From Poriferisodalis sp965205175 (GTDB lineage Bacteria > Actinomycetota > Acidimicrobiia > Acidimicrobiales > Poriferisodalaceae): 64,000 bases of DNA. The notes under the pieces are model-generated. The model worked only from the letters and a program-made list of their open reading frames with translations. It made no database searches and was not told the DNA's origin. The stretch's first letter is position 1; each line of letters begins with the position of its first letter. A program made the position numbers and the translations under genes. Of this stretch, positions 55,840-63,610 are shown piece by piece. The stretch lies in the NCBI RefSeq assembly GCF_965205175.1, contig NZ_OZ242038.1, positions 1,612,001 through 1,676,000 of the forward strand, in the 5' to 3' direction.

Positions 55840-56241
55840 TCAGGCAAATCGCTGGAAGCGCTGAATGTACTTGGATAGCCGTTGCACAAGCTGCCGGAGT
55901 TCGTCAGGAAAGATGGCTCTCAGTTCATCGGCGGTCAACTTGCGCAGCGTTGAGCCCGTCCAGGTTTCGTCAACTGATACCATGATCTGATCCCACGTCT
56001 TTCCAGAGCTGGTGCGAATCATCGCGAGAACATGGGTGCCTACCGGAACGCTCTCTGAGGTTACGGCACCCCATTTGTCGCCGGGGTATGCCTGCCAAGC
56101 AGGGTCCGCAAGAGCCTTTGGACTGGCTTGGACGAGGTCCAGTTGCGGACCAATCCAGAGCCGGGCCTCGGCGTGCAATCCGACGTGCTGAAGGAACGCC
56201 GCCTTGCCGTTGACGCTGTCGCTCTCGGTAATGTCGCTCAT
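55840..56241 (-). CDS. 133-aa protein sharing the C-terminal domain of the HEPN gene
   Basis: Not recognised by family. Its central part (WGAVT ... VLAMI ... KTWDQIMVSV ... LTADELRAI) lines up with the last 90 residues of the tandem-HEPN protein encoded upstream (WGGVT ... VLARF ... RRWDQIVVPL ... LEELNELI). It is thus a stand-alone copy of that domain, perhaps a regulator, adaptor or immunity partner. Last gene of the minus-strand island run. Low GC. Confidence 0.7.
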   Translation of the reverse strand: MSDITESDSVNGKAAFLQHVGLHAEARLWIGPQLDLVQASPKALADPAWQAYPGDKWGAVTSESVPVGTHVLAMIRTSSGKTWDQIMVSVDETWTGSTLRKLTADELRAIFPDELRQLVQRLSKYIQRFQRFA

Positions 56242-56327
56242 TGGGCATCCTCGCGCTCAGTTCGTGGACGATTGCTAGAGCAGCATGCAGGTATCTCGCA
56301 AGCAGCGATGTTGGCATCCAATATTGT

Positions 56328-56356
56328 AGCATAGCATTTTGCGGTACCGCGCACAA
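56328..56356 (-). promoter_or_regulatory. Possible promoter of the 133-aa gene
   Basis: On the minus strand TTGTGC (56351-56356), 17-bp spacer, TATGCT (56328-56333). A TACAAT lies just downstream as an alternative -10. About 87 nt before the ATG. Confidence 0.4.
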
Positions 56357-56489
56357 GTCTGTAATCGATGATGGACGCGGCGACGCTGGCGTCGCCCGGC
56401 CGCCGGGGCAGACGATGAACACATCTCGCAGACTGGGTCGGCTTAGCCCTAGTCAGCCGAGCGTCAGCCATCTCTCGAACCTGCCACAC

Positions 56490-58103
56490 CTAGGCGCTTG
56501 CTCTGATGAGTTCGTTCAGTTCTTCAAGGTTAGCTTGGCGTACAACTACTCGCCCGTCAGGCATTGCGTAGAGAGGAACGACTATCTGATCCCATCTCCG
56601 CGAAGTTGTCTTCGCCTCAAATCTTGCCAAGACATACTCATCAGACATTAGCTCCGAATGCGGTTCTTTGGTTACTCCGCCCCACATATCGTAGGCTTGA
56701 TCCAGCGACTCGCCAAAATCGTCATAGTCAATGTTGTTGAATCTGTAGGGATTGACAACAATTCGAGAAAGACTTGGCCCCACTTTTGAAACAGCAAATT
56801 CCGACAGCCGTCTGAAAGATGCTAAGGAACTCTGGCTGTTGTTGACTCGAGTGCCACTGACTGACGTCGAAGCCGTATTATGAGAGCTAGAAGCCGTATT
56901 ATGAGAGCTAGAGTTAAACTGTTTCGGTTGCTCAGCCATCGTCCTCGCGGCTGTGTCGGTCTTGTGCAGGAGACCCTCGAGTCGGGCAGCTTTTATGTCT
57001 GGCATAAGAGCGCCGAGATCTGCGGGATTGACGGGCTTCATTATGTACAGCTGATGCTGTCCATTTGCCATAACTACACTGGCTATTGCCGTTTCTGCGG
57101 CTGACCTATGCCTTGGCGCGTCAGCTGTACTACTAACACCCTGACGTGCTTTTGGCTCAGTTTCAACGCCAACTGACGGTGAGTCAGCATTTGCTGTGGT
57201 CTGATGTTCTGAGTCATGATCTTCAGTACGTTGGGGTTGGCGGACAGGAGCGCCGATGGTTGATTCACCGACCGTGCTGGCACCGATGATCTGTCGCATG
57301 AGATCGTAGCGCAGTTCACGGATGATCTGCTGCTCGTCGCCGCAGTTGAACTCATCCAGTAGACGTTCCATCGAATCCAAGGCGCGGATAGAGTCATCAG
57401 GACTGATATCCTCTTTGTGTGCCCATGCATTGCGGGTCCTGTGCACCTCGAACACCAGTGACCGCACGTCTGGTGAGAACTCTGGTGCAAATGTCTCATT
57501 CCAAGTTGCCTTCATGCCGTTTAGCAGGAATGCGGGGTCGGACGTTTTGCCAGTTTTCCAAGAACGCTTGAGCTTGTTGTCCAAGAGCGTCAGCCAGTCT
57601 TCTCCGTAAAAGTCACGCCACCTTTGCTCACACGCAGGTTCCAGACCTCGGCTTAGGAAATCCAGTGCTAGAGAGATGCGTCCGAAAATGGTTCGCGGCA
57701 TAAGATCGTCGCGCAGTCCGTAGATGATCTGCTGCTCGTCATGGCTGTCAAACTCATCCAACAGGCGTTCCATGCCATGCAACGCTAGGATAGCGTCCTC
57801 ATCGCTGAAATCTTCCTTGTTTGCCGATGCTGTGTGAGTGCTGTGCACCTTGCACACCAGAGACCGTGCGTCTGGTGAAAGCGCTCGCGCAGATGTCTCA
57901 TCCCAAGTGGCTTTCATGCCCCCCAGCAGGAACGTAGTGCCCGAAATGTCGTGAGCGCTCGCAGAAGTCCTAAGCTTGCTGCTCACGTGCGTTAGCCAGT
58001 CATCGCCGTAGGTCTGGTGCCATTTCTTCTCACACGAAGGCCGCAATCCGGCACCGAGGGTGTCCAGCGCTTGTGAGATGCGTTCGGCATTCGATAGGTC
58101 CAT
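56490..58103 (-). CDS. Tandem Swt1-type HEPN domain protein
   Basis: 537 aa from ATG 58103, preceded by a G-rich GGGGGG. Two Swt1-like HEPN domains: residues about 5-125 (LDTLGAGLRPSCEKKWHQTYGDDW) and 140-255 (LDFLSRGLEPACEQRWRDFYGEDW). The second keeps the RNase motif R224-N-A-W-A-H229; the first is degenerate there (H90 ... N95). A low-complexity linker follows with a twice repeated SSSHNTA, then a C-terminal domain (about 440-537) shared with the 133-aa neighbour. HEPN proteins of this kind are RNA-cleaving effectors or their scaffolds in anti-phage and toxin systems; a defence role here is inferred from context. Confidence 0.78.
   Translation of the reverse strand: MDLSNAERISQALDTLGAGLRPSCEKKWHQTYGDDWLTHVSSKLRTSASAHDISGTTFLLGGMKATWDETSARALSPDARSLVCKVHSTHTASANKEDFSDEDAILALHGMERLLDEFDSHDEQQIIYGLRDDLMPRTIFGRISLALDFLSRGLEPACEQRWRDFYGEDWLTLLDNKLKRSWKTGKTSDPAFLLNGMKATWNETFAPEFSPDVRSLVFEVHRTRNAWAHKEDISPDDSIRALDSMERLLDEFNCGDEQQIIRELRYDLMRQIIGASTVGESTIGAPVRQPQRTEDHDSEHQTTANADSPSVGVETEPKARQGVSSTADAPRHRSAAETAIASVVMANGQHQLYIMKPVNPADLGALMPDIKAARLEGLLHKTDTAARTMAEQPKQFNSSSHNTASSSHNTASTSVSGTRVNNSQSSLASFRRLSEFAVSKVGPSLSRIVVNPYRFNNIDYDDFGESLDQAYDMWGGVTKEPHSELMSDEYVLARFEAKTTSRRWDQIVVPLYAMPDGRVVVRQANLEELNELIRASA
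56871..56912. repeat. 21-bp tandem duplication inside the HEPN gene
   Basis: A 21-bp unit containing GCCGTATTATGAGAGCTAG repeats twice, in frame, encoding the repeated heptapeptide SSSHNTA in the linker. Confidence 0.6.
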
Positions 58104-58218
58104 GGCGCGCTTACCCCCCAGAGGTGCCCTTGCGTCTTGGAGGTTACTGCCGCATTTTGCTTGCGGCTTGCAGCACCATGCGCCGACAGCTCCGTGCCAG
58201 GGCGGCGACGAGGAGCGC

Positions 58219-59970
58219 TCAGGGGCTGCGGGCGCAGTCTGCAGCCGTCGGTGGGGTGTGCTCGACCAGGCCAGAGCCCTTGGTCTGGGGCACGCCGGCA
58301 GGGAGAGTGTCGTTTGGCTGCGTCTGGGGAGCCGGGGTTTGCCCGAGTGCTCGTGGTGGCGGGCGGGTTGAGTGAGCCGGTGGTGGCTGGTACGGGTGCG
58401 GTTGTAGTTGGGGTTTGCCGTTGGCTGGGGTGTGGATGGTGCCGCCGCGGTCGTGGAGGTTGTGGTGGCAGGGCTCGCACAGGAGTGTGAGGTTGTCGAT
58501 GTCGGTGGGTCCACCGTGCTCGTAGTGGCGGATGTGGTGGGCTTGCGTGTGCTCGCTGGTGGTGTGGCACCCGATGCAGCCTTGGTCGCGTGCGGCGAGC
58601 ACGAGCCGTTGGGCGTCGTTCGCGTTGCGGCTCTGTCCCAAGGCGAGTTGCTTCCAGTCGGCGCTGAACACTGCTGGCAGCACTTTGGCGTCAACGGCGT
58701 GTTCGGCGAGCAGACGTGCTGACAGCGGAGTGCCGTCGTCTAGACGCGGATGTGTGAGCTTGTCGTTGACGAGGTCGTAGTCGGCGATGATCATCAAGCT
58801 GGTGCCGGCTCGCCGTGCCGGCTGCTTGCCGGCGATGAGGTCCGCAATGGCGTCCGCAGTGAGCTGGCCACGCGACAGATCCGCACCTTCGCCGAGGCAG
58901 TCGCCGTCACCTCCGCCGCTCGCGCTGTTGTCACTGGTGCGGTTGCGTGCAGTGCGCACGGCTGCCTGGATCGCGGTTGACACGTGACGCCCGGTGATTG
59001 CGTCAAGCTTGGCTCGCAGCAGCCACATACCGTCGTCGCCGCGTCGTATCGACCCGCAGCGCTGATGCCGCTGCAACGCGATCTCCGCGTCCACCGGCGA
59101 CAGACCCTTCGCCGCGGCTTCGACTGCCAAGTCGTCCCATACCTGCTGGCTCTGGTACGCGAACGGATGCCGCGCCACCACATCAGACGGGTACGTGCGG
59201 CACAGCTCCAAGAACTCGGCCTCGCTGCGCCGATGCGCCTTGGGTGCCTCCCGGGCGATGACCCGCGCATGAGCCACCGAAACCTCACCGGCGCACAACG
59301 CCCCCAACGTCTCGGTCATACCTTGGTTGACCAGCGCTTCGCCCAGTCGGGCTTCGCTGCGTGCCTGCGAGCAATTCGCACGCGTCCGGTCCCGAAGCAC
59401 ATACGCCGCACACTGCGCGCCCTTCCGTGAAGCGAACTCGCCCACCACCGCCATATAACGGCCCTCCACCCGAGCACGTTCAGCAGCCAACTCCACCATC
59501 AACTCCCTCAGCTCGCCATCGCGCAACGACCCCAAACCCGCCGCGTCAAACGCATCGCCCGACGACGTCCTGTCACCGGACTCCAGCGACACACCGCGAC
59601 CGACATCCAGCGCCCCGCCAGCAGCCTCATCATCGTCCGAGCCCCAAACCGGCACACCACCGCCGGAATCCAATACCTCCTGCCCGCCCGTCACCGTTGA
59701 CTCGACGACGTCACGACCAGCCGACGCGTCGAGCAAGCCAGCCGCGCCAACACCCGTCACCGAAGCGAACGTGCCAGCCGAGCCGTCATCGTCTACAGCA
59801 TTCCCAGACCGGCCGAACCGTCCGCCGGACCACACCGCCGCCTCACTAGGCCACGCCGACCCAGCTGTCGCCCACACCGAACCGGCGCCACCACCGTCGC
59901 CCGAGCTGCCCACATCATCGGCATCGACCGGGCTGGCGGCCAGCTCGCGCACCACGTCGCCGAATAACAT
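58219..59970 (-). CDS. DUF222/HNH endonuclease (13E12 repeat family)
   Basis: 583 aa from ATG 59970, which lies 7 nt after a good -10 and so may be a leaderless start. A Gly/Asp/Ser-rich N-terminus of about 110 residues, then DUF222 (LMVELAAERARVEGRYMAVVGEFASR; RLGEALVNQGMTETLGALCAGEVS), and a C-terminal HNH nuclease: CIGCHTTSEHTQAHHIRHYEHGG and LCEPCHHNLHD, with zinc-binding CxxC pairs. Family members are abundant and mobile in actinobacteria; their biology is poorly known. High GC unlike its island neighbours, so possibly inserted between the helicase and HEPN genes. Confidence 0.88.
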   Translation of the reverse strand: MLFGDVVRELAASPVDADDVGSSGDGGGAGSVWATAGSAWPSEAAVWSGGRFGRSGNAVDDDGSAGTFASVTGVGAAGLLDASAGRDVVESTVTGGQEVLDSGGGVPVWGSDDDEAAGGALDVGRGVSLESGDRTSSGDAFDAAGLGSLRDGELRELMVELAAERARVEGRYMAVVGEFASRKGAQCAAYVLRDRTRANCSQARSEARLGEALVNQGMTETLGALCAGEVSVAHARVIAREAPKAHRRSEAEFLELCRTYPSDVVARHPFAYQSQQVWDDLAVEAAAKGLSPVDAEIALQRHQRCGSIRRGDDGMWLLRAKLDAITGRHVSTAIQAAVRTARNRTSDNSASGGGDGDCLGEGADLSRGQLTADAIADLIAGKQPARRAGTSLMIIADYDLVNDKLTHPRLDDGTPLSARLLAEHAVDAKVLPAVFSADWKQLALGQSRNANDAQRLVLAARDQGCIGCHTTSEHTQAHHIRHYEHGGPTDIDNLTLLCEPCHHNLHDRGGTIHTPANGKPQLQPHPYQPPPAHSTRPPPRALGQTPAPQTQPNDTLPAGVPQTKGSGLVEHTPPTAADCARSP

Positions 59971-59976
59971 GAAATG

Positions 59977-60005
59977 AGTATACAGCATCTCCGTCTCAAT
60001 AGCAA
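59977..60005 (-). promoter_or_regulatory. Promoter of the HNH gene, leaderless geometry
   Basis: Minus strand TTGCTA (60000-60005), exact 17-bp spacer, TATACT (59977-59982), then CATTTC and the ATG. The expected transcription start falls on or next to the A of the ATG, so the mRNA would have no leader. No ribosome site is seen. Confidence 0.7.
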
Positions 60006-60013
60006 CCATTTGC

Positions 60014-60037
60014 GCGGACATTCTAGCGGACATTCTA
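60014..60037. repeat. 12-bp perfect tandem repeat upstream of the HNH promoter
   Basis: GCGGACATTCTA twice head to tail, 9 bp upstream of the -35. The period of about one helical turn suits an activator or repressor binding cooperatively. Confidence 0.55.
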
Positions 60038-60172
60038 GGAGTCCTCACGAGTTGCAGCGGTGGATGAGCAGCGCGACGGGCCGAACGCGTTCCAGCGAGA
60101 CGGTTCAGGTCGTGATGGGTCAGGTTGTGATGGGCCAAAATGTGCTAAAACGTCAATGCCGGCACCACCGCG

Positions 60173-60209
60173 CATGCCTCAACGGGGCATGAGCGTGAGC
60201 CAGCTCACG
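60173..60209 (-). terminator. Hairpin pair after the helicase gene
   Basis: CATGCC/GGCATG (60173-60191) and the near-palindrome CGTGAGC-CA-GCTCACG (60194-60209). No T-tract, so only a possible terminator of the helicase transcript. Confidence 0.4.
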
Positions 60210-60311
60210 TCATGTCGCCGTGATATCCAAGACCAACACCGCGCTAGCGAGCCTCAGCCGATCAATGACCTGTCAACCGCCCATTGACGCAACACACTTG
60301 GCGGCGGATTG

Positions 60312-63300
60312 TCAGTTTCGGCTGTCAGCGATCTCGTCTGAATTGACAGCGGCCATGATGCTGTCGACACAACCGTCGAGGTCGGTGCTGAGGCGGCGCC
60401 CGCTGAAGCGGAGGACCTGCCATCCTTCTGTTTCGATAGCCTCATCACGCAACCGATCCCTCGCGCCGTCCTGGTGAAAGGCTGCGCCGTCGCATTCGAT
60501 GTCGATACGGAGGCCGTCCTGCCGAACAGCAAGATCCAATCGGTAGCCCGCCACCGTCACTCCGGTCTCCGCAGCAACACCTTGCTCCAGCAGTGCTTCG
60601 TGCAGTTGAAGCTCAAGCGGGCTGTCGAAACCTCCGGCCTCGAGACGGACCACATAGCGCGCCAGTTCAGCAAGCAGATTATCATGTTGCAAGCAAGCTT
60701 CCAGATTGTCGCAGATGACGAGTTTGGAACGTGCCCGCGTCACTGCCACGTTCAGTAGATTGAGGCCCGCCGCAAAGCCCGACTGCCGTTGGCTCATCGA
60801 TGGGCCGACCACCGGAGAGAAATAGATGACGTCCCGCTCGTCACCTTGGAATTTGTGCGCAGTGGCAACCGTCAGCTCTTCAGCGAGGGTTCTGCCAAGG
60901 GCCTGGACGAGCTTCTCGGTGATGAGATCGGCCTGCGCGCGGTAGGGTGTGACCACTCCCACAGAGAGGCCGAGGCCACGATACGCTTGGACATTGCCTG
61001 CAAGCGCTGCCACGAGGGCATCGGCTTCTTGTCTGTTGACATAACTCCGATTGCGAGGGTCCCGCCTGATGTCGCCACTCGTTCTGAGCCAGTTCACAGA
61101 AGGCCAATCCTGCGGCCGCACGGTCTCGTAGCAGAACTCGAGTCTGCCATCATAGAAGTGCTGGTTGGAAAATCCGATAATTCCCGGGTGGGACCGAAAA
61201 TGCAGGTCCAAGAAGATGGGCGATGGACGAACTCGCGATGCTGCTAGTCCGAAGCAGCTTCGGTTGCGGTAGCTGTAATCTTCTCGCTGATCCTTCGACA
61301 AACCACAGCGCTCTCCGACAGCATGTTCCTTGGCTGGACTCAGAGAGGAGATATGAATGAGCTGCTTTTGGTCGCCAATAATCAGGGCGCGGCGACCGCG
61401 CGCGAGCAGCGGGACTGCCGAAGCAATGTCGCATTGAGATGCCTCGTCTATGACTACCAGATCAAACATGCTCCCTTTGAGAGGCAAATTGGTGCGGGCT
61501 GACATGTTCGTGACACCCCAGACAGGCAGCGCGGGCAGCGCTTTGGGGACGAGCGAGAGCATTGTAGCCACGTCGTAGCTGCCGTTTGCCAAATTCTGCA
61601 GCTGATCGGCGAGCTTGTCCGCCGACGTTCGAGCTGCCGTATCGCCTCTGCGCACCTGTTCCCAGCGCGCCTCGAGCAGCTTGCGACCTGCATCTATCCT
61701 TGCCTCATGTACTGCGTGAAGCTGGTCGTCGAGTTCATGCTTCGTGGGAAGACTAGAGAGCTTTGTGGTGGCTGCGTCAAGTACACGCCGATTATTCCAA
61801 ACGGGCTCGATGGCATCTATCTTCGCCTGTAGACTCTTGAAGCCGGCTCGTGGCTTCAGTGATCTCCTTGGCTTGTCCAGCACGGACGTCAACGGTTGCT
61901 CGATGACGGTCAGTGGAAGGCCGACGAGCCGACCAAGCGCCGAGAGAGACTTCTGCGCCTGCTGCAGGCGAGCTTGGTGCTTGGGCCAGCGCTTGAACAA
62001 CCCGAGCCGAACAGTGAACGCATCAAGTGCAGTCTCCACGCAAGCCAGCGCTGCCTCAAGTTCGCCGGGTTCCACCTCGAGCACCAGCGTATCGGCTTGC
62101 ACCCCATCCGGCAGCCGGTCCATGAGGGACGAGAATTCTGATTCGAGGCGTTCGGTTTCATCTTCTAGTCGGGCGCGCTCGTGGACGACACCGTGGATGG
62201 ATTGAACTCGAGCCCGGATGTTGTCCCAGTCTCTGCGAGCTGACGCAAGACTTGAGCGCTGCGGCGGCGTTGAGAGAATCTTCTTGATGTCGCCTGAGAT
62301 TGTGCTCCTCAGGCTCGTAGGTCCGGCACGGACGAGGCAGGGATTCGGACTGATGGTCTTCAGCCGTTCGAAGACTACATCGACTGCCTTGTTGTTCTTG
62401 GACGCGAACAGAACCGTCTCGCCCTGCGCCACAGCAGCCGCTACGGCGTTCACGAGGACCTGTGATTTTCCGGTGCCGGGCGGCCCAGTAACCACCGTGA
62501 AGACGTTCTCCATCGCCGAAGCGACTGCTTGATCCTGAGCGAGAGTAGAAGGTGTGATGGTCGGATAGGGTGTCGGGAGCGGAGCGGTTGGTGCCTCCAT
62601 CAGACCGAAAAACACCGCTGCAGGGCCTGATTCCACGATGTCCGGCTGGTTGGCGAGTTCTTCCAGATCTTCCAGGAGTTTGCGGTTGATTTGTGTCGAG
62701 CCGGATCCGGCATAGACGATACCTGAGTTGCAGACCGTCTGGGAGTTGCTGGGCGGAACGAGGTTGTCAGAGTCAAGATGATCAAGGCCGACGATTCCAT
62801 TGTCGGTCAACACTTCAAGGATCGATTCTGCCTGCTCCTTGGCTGTCTTCGCGGCATCGACGGTGGCGGATGTCAGGATGAGCTGGGTCAGCGTCTCCCG
62901 ATCGTCGCGGTCGAAACCAAAAAGGTCAAGCGCGTACGGGTTGAACTCAATGTATCTACTCTGAGGAATGAGCCACCATGCGTCGTCTCGTCGTTCTATG
63001 CGCGCCTCGCTCGTCAACAGCGGAGACACAAGAGGTGTGTGCCCTGAGCCACGAGCGCTTTGTGCGACAACCAAGGGCCATCCAGCGGTGATGGATTCTC
63101 TGACTGTCATTCTGTGCTGTTGGCACCATCGGTCTATCTTCTCGGTGCTCGGAAGCCGGCAGGCGCCAAAGAGAGTGCTCGTGCCGGTGCCGAGTTCGAG
63201 GTGGCCGTCACCGTGAAGGCGAAATTGAACTTGGCCGATCGCCTCTGCTTCTACGCATTCCCGGTAGAACTCGATGATGCGCGCTGTTGGATTATCACGG

Positions 63301-63554
63301 TGCGTTTGGATTTTGGTCGAAGAGACATGAACTTCGAGGGTTCCGTCGAAGTTCTTCACGGTACCCTGTAATTCTATCGCCATGCCGTTGGCTGGTGCCT
63401 TTGCTGCATCCCACCAGAGCAATGGGACCTCGTCGTCGTTCTCGAGTACGAGGACCGCCTTGGCGAGCGGCGCGGTACCTGATTTCGGCTTGATGGTGCG
63501 CCGCTTTCGGATCGTGCCGCGGAGAGCTATGATTTCGCCCGGAGTGAGTTGCAT
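60312..63554 (-). CDS. UPF1-like SF1 helicase fused to a Vsr-fold nuclease
   Basis: 1080 aa from ATG 63554 with AAGG upstream. N-terminal 100 residues look like an OB-fold (IIALRGTIRKR ... IELQGTVKNFDG). The helicase core has Walker A GPPGTGKSQ (about residue 355), a long helical insertion, Walker B VVIDEASQCD (about 700), GDQKQL, LHFRSHPGI, TAHKFQGDERDV and NVAVTRARSKL, i.e. all SF1 motifs of the Dna2/Nam7 group. The last 115 residues are a Vsr/MTES_1575-type endonuclease: SPLELQLHEALL, YRLDLAV, IDIECDGAAFH, LRDEAIETEGWQVLRFSG. Such proteins are common in anti-phage islands; with the HEPN gene nearby it recalls a split Hhe system. Confidence 0.87.
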   Translation of the reverse strand: MQLTPGEIIALRGTIRKRRTIKPKSGTAPLAKAVLVLENDDEVPLLWWDAAKAPANGMAIELQGTVKNFDGTLEVHVSSTKIQTHRDNPTARIIEFYRECVEAEAIGQVQFRLHGDGHLELGTGTSTLFGACRLPSTEKIDRWCQQHRMTVRESITAGWPLVVAQSARGSGHTPLVSPLLTSEARIERRDDAWWLIPQSRYIEFNPYALDLFGFDRDDRETLTQLILTSATVDAAKTAKEQAESILEVLTDNGIVGLDHLDSDNLVPPSNSQTVCNSGIVYAGSGSTQINRKLLEDLEELANQPDIVESGPAAVFFGLMEAPTAPLPTPYPTITPSTLAQDQAVASAMENVFTVVTGPPGTGKSQVLVNAVAAAVAQGETVLFASKNNKAVDVVFERLKTISPNPCLVRAGPTSLRSTISGDIKKILSTPPQRSSLASARRDWDNIRARVQSIHGVVHERARLEDETERLESEFSSLMDRLPDGVQADTLVLEVEPGELEAALACVETALDAFTVRLGLFKRWPKHQARLQQAQKSLSALGRLVGLPLTVIEQPLTSVLDKPRRSLKPRAGFKSLQAKIDAIEPVWNNRRVLDAATTKLSSLPTKHELDDQLHAVHEARIDAGRKLLEARWEQVRRGDTAARTSADKLADQLQNLANGSYDVATMLSLVPKALPALPVWGVTNMSARTNLPLKGSMFDLVVIDEASQCDIASAVPLLARGRRALIIGDQKQLIHISSLSPAKEHAVGERCGLSKDQREDYSYRNRSCFGLAASRVRPSPIFLDLHFRSHPGIIGFSNQHFYDGRLEFCYETVRPQDWPSVNWLRTSGDIRRDPRNRSYVNRQEADALVAALAGNVQAYRGLGLSVGVVTPYRAQADLITEKLVQALGRTLAEELTVATAHKFQGDERDVIYFSPVVGPSMSQRQSGFAAGLNLLNVAVTRARSKLVICDNLEACLQHDNLLAELARYVVRLEAGGFDSPLELQLHEALLEQGVAAETGVTVAGYRLDLAVRQDGLRIDIECDGAAFHQDGARDRLRDEAIETEGWQVLRFSGRRLSTDLDGCVDSIMAAVNSDEIADSRN

Positions 63555-63610
63555 GAGTGCTGCCTTGACGGAGTGCTGTTTTCGGAACGTTTTTCTTGCG
63601 GTTCGTGAGG

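Larger units (their letters stand above)
59971..60311. other. 341-bp spacer between the helicase and HNH genes
   Basis: No gene. It holds the HNH promoter, a 12-bp tandem repeat, a GTGATGGG repeat around 60108-60136 and two hairpins that may end helicase transcription. Confidence 0.7.

Noticed and set aside
59361..59849. Plus-strand Pro/Arg/His-rich frame opposite the HNH gene
   Set aside because: Shadow of the Gly/Asp-rich N-terminus of the minus-strand gene.
60312..63554. Complete single-protein Hhe system
   Set aside because: I see helicase and Vsr-fold domains but no HEPN motif in this chain, so it is not simply Hhe.
55157..63610. Prophage or integrative element with att sites
   Set aside because: No integrase, transposase, tRNA or convincing flanking att repeat was found, so I call it only an accessory island.
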